Origin: Cenococcum geophilum 1.58
Taxonomy: Eukaryota > Ascomycota > Dothideomycetes > Gloniales > Gloniaceae
Reading direction: 5' to 3'
NCBI GenBank assembly: GCA_001692895.1
Contig: KV748182.1
Location: 620,001 to 684,000, forward strand
Length of the DNA: 64,000 nucleotides
The notes beneath the pieces were generated by a model. The model worked only from the letters and a program-made list of their open reading frames with translations. It did no database searches and was not told the DNA's origin. Position numbers and translations under genes: made by a program. Shown here piece after piece: positions 59,830 to 64,000 of this stretch (its first letter is position 1; every line of letters starts with the position of its first letter).

Positions 59830-60022
59830 TGTTACAAAACCTTACCGCTAGGGCCTCTATAGAAGAGCTCCGTGCTCTCGCGTACACCTTACGTACAGCT
59901 TATGTTAGCTACGCGTAGGTATATTACCTCCTTACGCCCTTGACCCTTACGATTGGTCGCGCAACGTCTTATAGACTCCTTAAATACATACGCTCTATAG
60001 CCACTGCCCCCAACCTATAATA
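59830..60022 (+). repeat. Gypsy A2 5' LTR
   Basis: Much more TpA-rich than the two LTRs of gypsy A, showing stronger RIP in this copy. Confidence 0.88.
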
Positions 60023-60079
60023 TTATATTGCGCCTTTTTATTACTAATACTTAGCCTATAACCAATTCTACGTCTTTAT

Positions 60080-62084
60080 AATACTGTAGGCGCTACTAAA
60101 AGCAGCGTGTCTATAAATTACCTTACTTTATACTTCTAAGGAACCTACAATAGTAAAATTATATTCCTTATTAGCTACTATATTAAACCTAAAGAACAAT
60201 TTAATACCTATATTTAACCTATAACGCCAATTAATCCTAGAAGAATTTAATTTATTAGCCCTAGCCTTAACCCCTAAGGAGATAGACACTAATAATATCT
60301 TATCTTTTATTACCTATATAACTATAAATAAGCAAATAAAAGGGCTACTATCTATTAAAATTAAAATATAAGACGCCGAGATATTTATAAAAATAGTAGT
60401 ATAAAAACCTAATAAATACTACTGCCTTTTATAGAACTATTACCTAAAGCTTATATAAGCTAAGATGCGTACTACCTAAGATTGCGATATTATTTAAGAC
60501 TTATAAGCTTATAAGGTGCTCGCTAATAATATATATTAAGAAACTAAAGATAACCTCCACGTGTCTAAACGCGACGTTTAATAGTTAAAGAAGGCTAAAA
60601 TTATACTAATTGCTATAGTTACTAAAAAAGAAGGTATAATTAAATACCTATAATCTTAGCTTAACGAGCATATTTATAATAACGCTAGATACCTCTTTAC
60701 TGTATATAACGCCACCTAAGTCTCTATACCCCTAGTAACTTTACCTACTTAACGCTTAATAGAGGGTTAGCGCTAAGTAGCTTCACTTAATAGGAACCCC
60801 TACTAAAGCAGTAATAATAAAAGCTATAATAATTAGACCTAAGTTGCCACTATAGGGTCTAATACGTATTACTTTAATTCTATAATCTTTTAGGGAGACC
60901 GTAAGAAATATAGCTACTAAAAGATACAAATCTATAAGAAACTAACTTAGAGCGCCTACCTTTTTCCTATAGAAGATACTAAAATTAGATACATTATTAG
61001 GCGAATAAAGAGTACACTATTTAATAGACTCTTCGCCTAATAGGAGACTAGTAGCCCTTAGAAGTGGTAGTCCTACTAAAAAGTCCTTAACAATCTTAAC
61101 CTAATATACTATAACTACAACCTACTAGCCACTAACTAAGCTAAACTACGTGGCCTAAAAATAAGTCCTACTAAATTATTTAGTAAGTTCTATGTTAAAT
61201 TCTAGAAATATAGTAAAGCTCTCGCCCGAGACGATACTAAAGACTAAAAAGATCTCCTTAAAAAAGTCACTTATTGCCTTAGTTACGCAGCCGCTAGCCA
61301 TAATTATAATAATAATTATAATATAGTAGCAGCTCTATAGAAGATTAAACGATAACTAAATTAGATTGCTATTACTAACCCTTACCTAAAGACCTCCTTA
61401 TAGAAGCCCTCCGGACCTACTAAACCTATATATACTAAGCCACTAACGCCTACTACCTTAAATACCACTAAAGCTAATATCAACCTCTCTATACTAACCT
61501 TTCTATAAAAACTTCTAGATAAAGAGCGTAAGCTACTCTAGAGACTAAGACGCTGCTATAAATACTATTAAGAAAGCTACTATTATAATAACCTAAACTG
61601 CTTAATAGCTAGGTTTAGTAGCTACTGCCTAATACCTAACCTAATACCCTAAACACTAAATATGTTGCTATATACTACTACTATATAAGATAAAGATATA
61701 GTAATAGTATTAAAGTTAGATACGGAAGCGGAAAACGCTAAGTCCTAGCTCTAAGTTATAGGTTAAGACGCTCTAATAACAGAGGAACCTATATATCGGT
61801 TTACTTAATAAATAACTTAGTAAAAATAAATAGACAGAAATAGATAGTTTTACCTATAATAGGAACTACTGCTAAAAAATAATATAAAAGCCGTTCTATA
61901 ATTAATTACAAAGCTATTAATAAATTTATAAATACCTAATTTATATATACTTATAGCCTACCTACCTTACCCCTTACTAAAGCCCGCGCCCTATAACTTG
62001 CTAATAGTAGTTATACCGTATAGGAGATTACCTATATAGTATAACTCTACTTAGATATAAATAGGCACTAGAAAGAACTCTAGT
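60080..62084 (+). pseudogene. Gypsy A2 gag and protease region, RIP-broken
   Basis: The gag homologue of gypsy A (23650-21950 minus) can be followed, with many RIP-type stops, to a former zinc knuckle near 61545-61600 (RRCYKYYxESYYYNN; three ligand positions changed). About 480 bases of protease-like region follow, ending YLPYPLLKPAPYNLL (about 61950-62000). Truncated by gypsy G. Confidence 0.75.
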
Positions 62085-64000
62085 TATTATAGACGCTTTA
62101 AGTACAATATTATAACTACTAGGAGAGGAGTTAAAAGCAGCTAGTTATTTAATTAAGGCACGGTCTAGAATGGAGCTAATAGAACTATATAACAAGGAAT
62201 GGTAACTAAGGTTATATAACGTGCTACGTATTAAATAAGAGGAATAAGAGGAACTTATATACCTTACATATAAGGAGGATTTCTTAGGAGTACGGTTATG
62301 TATTTAAAGGACCACAGTCCCTACCTAAATAGTTCTTCTCTTTATAGTAAATCTTAGAATATAATTAGAGTTATTCTGTTAGGCAACTACTCCACTAGTT
62401 ATTATTACATTATTAACTTCTTATTTACCTATATACCTAGCCTATTAATAAGTCTACCGTAGTTCCTACTATAAGGCTTTATTATATATTTACTACTAAG
62501 GTTATAGTATTAATAAAGTTAAATAATATACTACTAAAAGTAGCAGCTATAACGGCGTCTATAGCAGCGATTACCTTAGGATTAGGTAATAATACTAGTA
62601 TAGTAAATACTAACTCGCAACTAGTTACTATTAGATAGCTATAGGAAATAGTTAATTAATTAACAGGTGGTAATAGGATATTTAAAGAAAGGATTAATAG
62701 AATCGGAGTAGCTAAGGTTAAGTTACCCTTAATTAAGCGATTCTTAGGGAAGAAGTTAAAGCTTAAGGAATTCCTTACGTAAATGCACTTTAAGGTTATA
62801 TAGGAAGGGGTAAAGCTAGGAACGCCTATAAATTAAGTCGCTTATATAGGATTATTCTTAACAGGAAGGGTACTTAAGTAGTTTAAATTTTACCTTATAG
62901 AGGTATAGGAGTACGGTATAATAACTACTAACTAGGAGGTATAGTATATATTTTTAAGTTAAAATAGGTTTATAGAACGCTTAATATAGATATTTAGAGA
63001 CTTAAAGATAACTACTATAGCGGAACGAAAACTTTAAAACCTAATATAAAGAACTTTAGCAATTAAGTATATAACGTAGTTTTAAATATTAGTAATATAG
63101 GTTAAATAGAATGATAAAGCGCTTATAGCATAGTATAAATAGGGACTTAAAGTAAAAGTCTAGGACGTAATTATTCTAATAGAAGATGCGGATACTCTTA
63201 GGGATTTAATTAATTAAGTAATTAAGATTAATAATAGGATCTACTAAAGAGAGCAGACTAAGAAGGGTTAGGATAGAGTTTTATAGTTATATAAGGCGTA
63301 GGGTAAGTAATAATAAAGTTAGAGTTAAAAACTATAGTATAGCGCAGAGCTAATAAACCTAAGTAGTACTAAAAAATTTAAAAGATAAAATAAAAAATTA
63401 TAGAAATCTAGAGGATAAGAATTAAGTAATTAAAGGCCTAAAAAGCAAAGGCTAAACTAGGGATTTTAGTAGCAGAAGACGTTTAGGCGGACTTTATAGC
63501 AAGAAAAATAGTTTAAAAAAGGAGCTTATATAAATTGCGAAAAATAATAATATTATATTAGAGACTATAGAAGTGGTTAAAGATACTATATAATAAAAGG
63601 AATAAGACTAGTAGATAATATATATATATAAAGGGATAATAATATACTATAAGAAACAAAAGAATATTTAATTAAAAGTTTTGCGTTTTACTATAATAAT
63701 ATATACCAAATTTATAAAGACGCTAAGTATAGCGTAANCTATTAGCTATAGGAGCTAAAATTATTAGAGTTTAGAGGAACTAATAAACTAGTTTATAGAT
63801 TAAATATTAAGGATAATAAGTTTAATATAGGCGAAATATTTAGTAATAATAAGGTAATAAAAGCAGCTTATTAGGAGTATATAGACCTTAGAAATATTAT
63901 ATAAAAAATAGAGGATAATTTTACTATAGAATAGGGAATATTAGTAGGGATTAAGACCCTACTAGACACGATATCTATCGCTTTATAAAACGTAAGGGAA
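62085..64000 (+). mobile_element. Gypsy G: third D-family element, 5' part (runs off the right edge)
   Basis: The 5' LTR at 62085-62486 (402 bp) is a RIP-decayed homologue of the D LTR (TATTATAGACGC for TGTTACGGACGC). The gag follows and is homologous to D and F to the window end. It is inserted in gypsy A2. Its 3' end and target duplication are outside the window. Confidence 0.9.
62528..64000 (+). pseudogene. Gypsy G gag relic, partial
   Basis: The position of the D/F start codon now reads ATA (62528), so even the start is RIP-lost. The capsid-like part aligns with D at 40200-40800 (LKEFLTQMHFKV). The zinc knuckle around 63521-63570 has no remaining Cys pattern except one TGC. Gag continues to the right edge. 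One ambiguous base at 63738. Confidence 0.8.

Larger units (their letters stand above)
59830..62084 (+). mobile_element. Gypsy A2: second, more decayed copy of gypsy A (5' part)
   Basis: The 5' LTR (59830-60022, 193 bp) aligns with the gypsy A LTR in the opposite orientation and shares GAGAGCACGG-type and CCTCCTTACGCCC blocks. The inner TTATATTGCGCCTTTTT matches the primer-site region of A. The element is interrupted at 62085 by gypsy G, so pol is not in the window. Confidence 0.88.

Overview
The window is a block of dead, nested transposable elements from the AT-rich, heterochromatin-like part of a filamentous ascomycete (Pezizomycotina) genome. I see no intact protein-coding gene, tRNA or rRNA. 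Almost every recognisable frame is broken by TAA/TAG/TGA where the family has Gln or Trp. CpA/TpG dinucleotides are scarce and TpA is abundant. Differences between repeat copies are almost all C/T or G/A. This is the signature of repeat-induced point mutation (RIP). RIP together with chromodomain Ty3/gypsy, Ty1/copia and Plavaka (KDZ) elements is the basis for the organism call; I cannot name the species.

Layout. 1-9640: unrecognised repetitive coding relics on the minus strand, including a roughly 1.3-kb sequence present twice (about 1-1285 and 7250-8510) and a 75-bp minisatellite (3683-4725). 9800-15750: a Plavaka transposase relic on the plus strand, split by a 1.78-kb GC-richer element with terminal inverted repeats (TIRs) and internal minisatellites (11654-13431). 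15921-24850: an unrecognised plus-strand protein relic split by a full-length gypsy element A (17418-23914; 193-bp LTRs, TSD TAGAG). 24881-25239: short tandem arrays. 25325-32820: gypsy C, split by full-length gypsy B (25641-31565; TSD GTATA). 32821-59829: copia X, carrying copia Y (33795-47886; TSD AATAT), which carries gypsy D (39579-47602; TSD AGTAG). Copia X also carries a second D-family gypsy, E/F. 59830-62084: gypsy A2, inserted in copia X and interrupted from 62085 by a third D-family copy, G, which runs off the window.

The most informative structure is an 8.6-kb inversion (about 50828-59445). It cut one D-family gypsy in two (E at 49370-50827, F at 52525-59451) and also cut its host copia X. 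The breakpoints lie at TATAAC (50822-50827) and its complement GTTATA (59446-59451). Undoing the inversion rejoins both elements at once and restores the gypsy's 5-bp duplication AGTTA. Inside F lies a 409-bp nearly perfect palindromic MITE with a TA duplication, which shows little RIP.

Relative age, from who interrupts whom: gypsy C is older than copia X; X is older than Y, E/F and A2; Y is older than D; A2 is older than G; C is older than B. The chromodomains of gypsy A, B, C and the D family are the part that in chromoviruses directs integration to methylated-H3K9 chromatin, which fits this pile-up (inference). A structured 3'-noncoding module shared by gypsy A, gypsy B and both copia elements is the best candidate for something not previously described.
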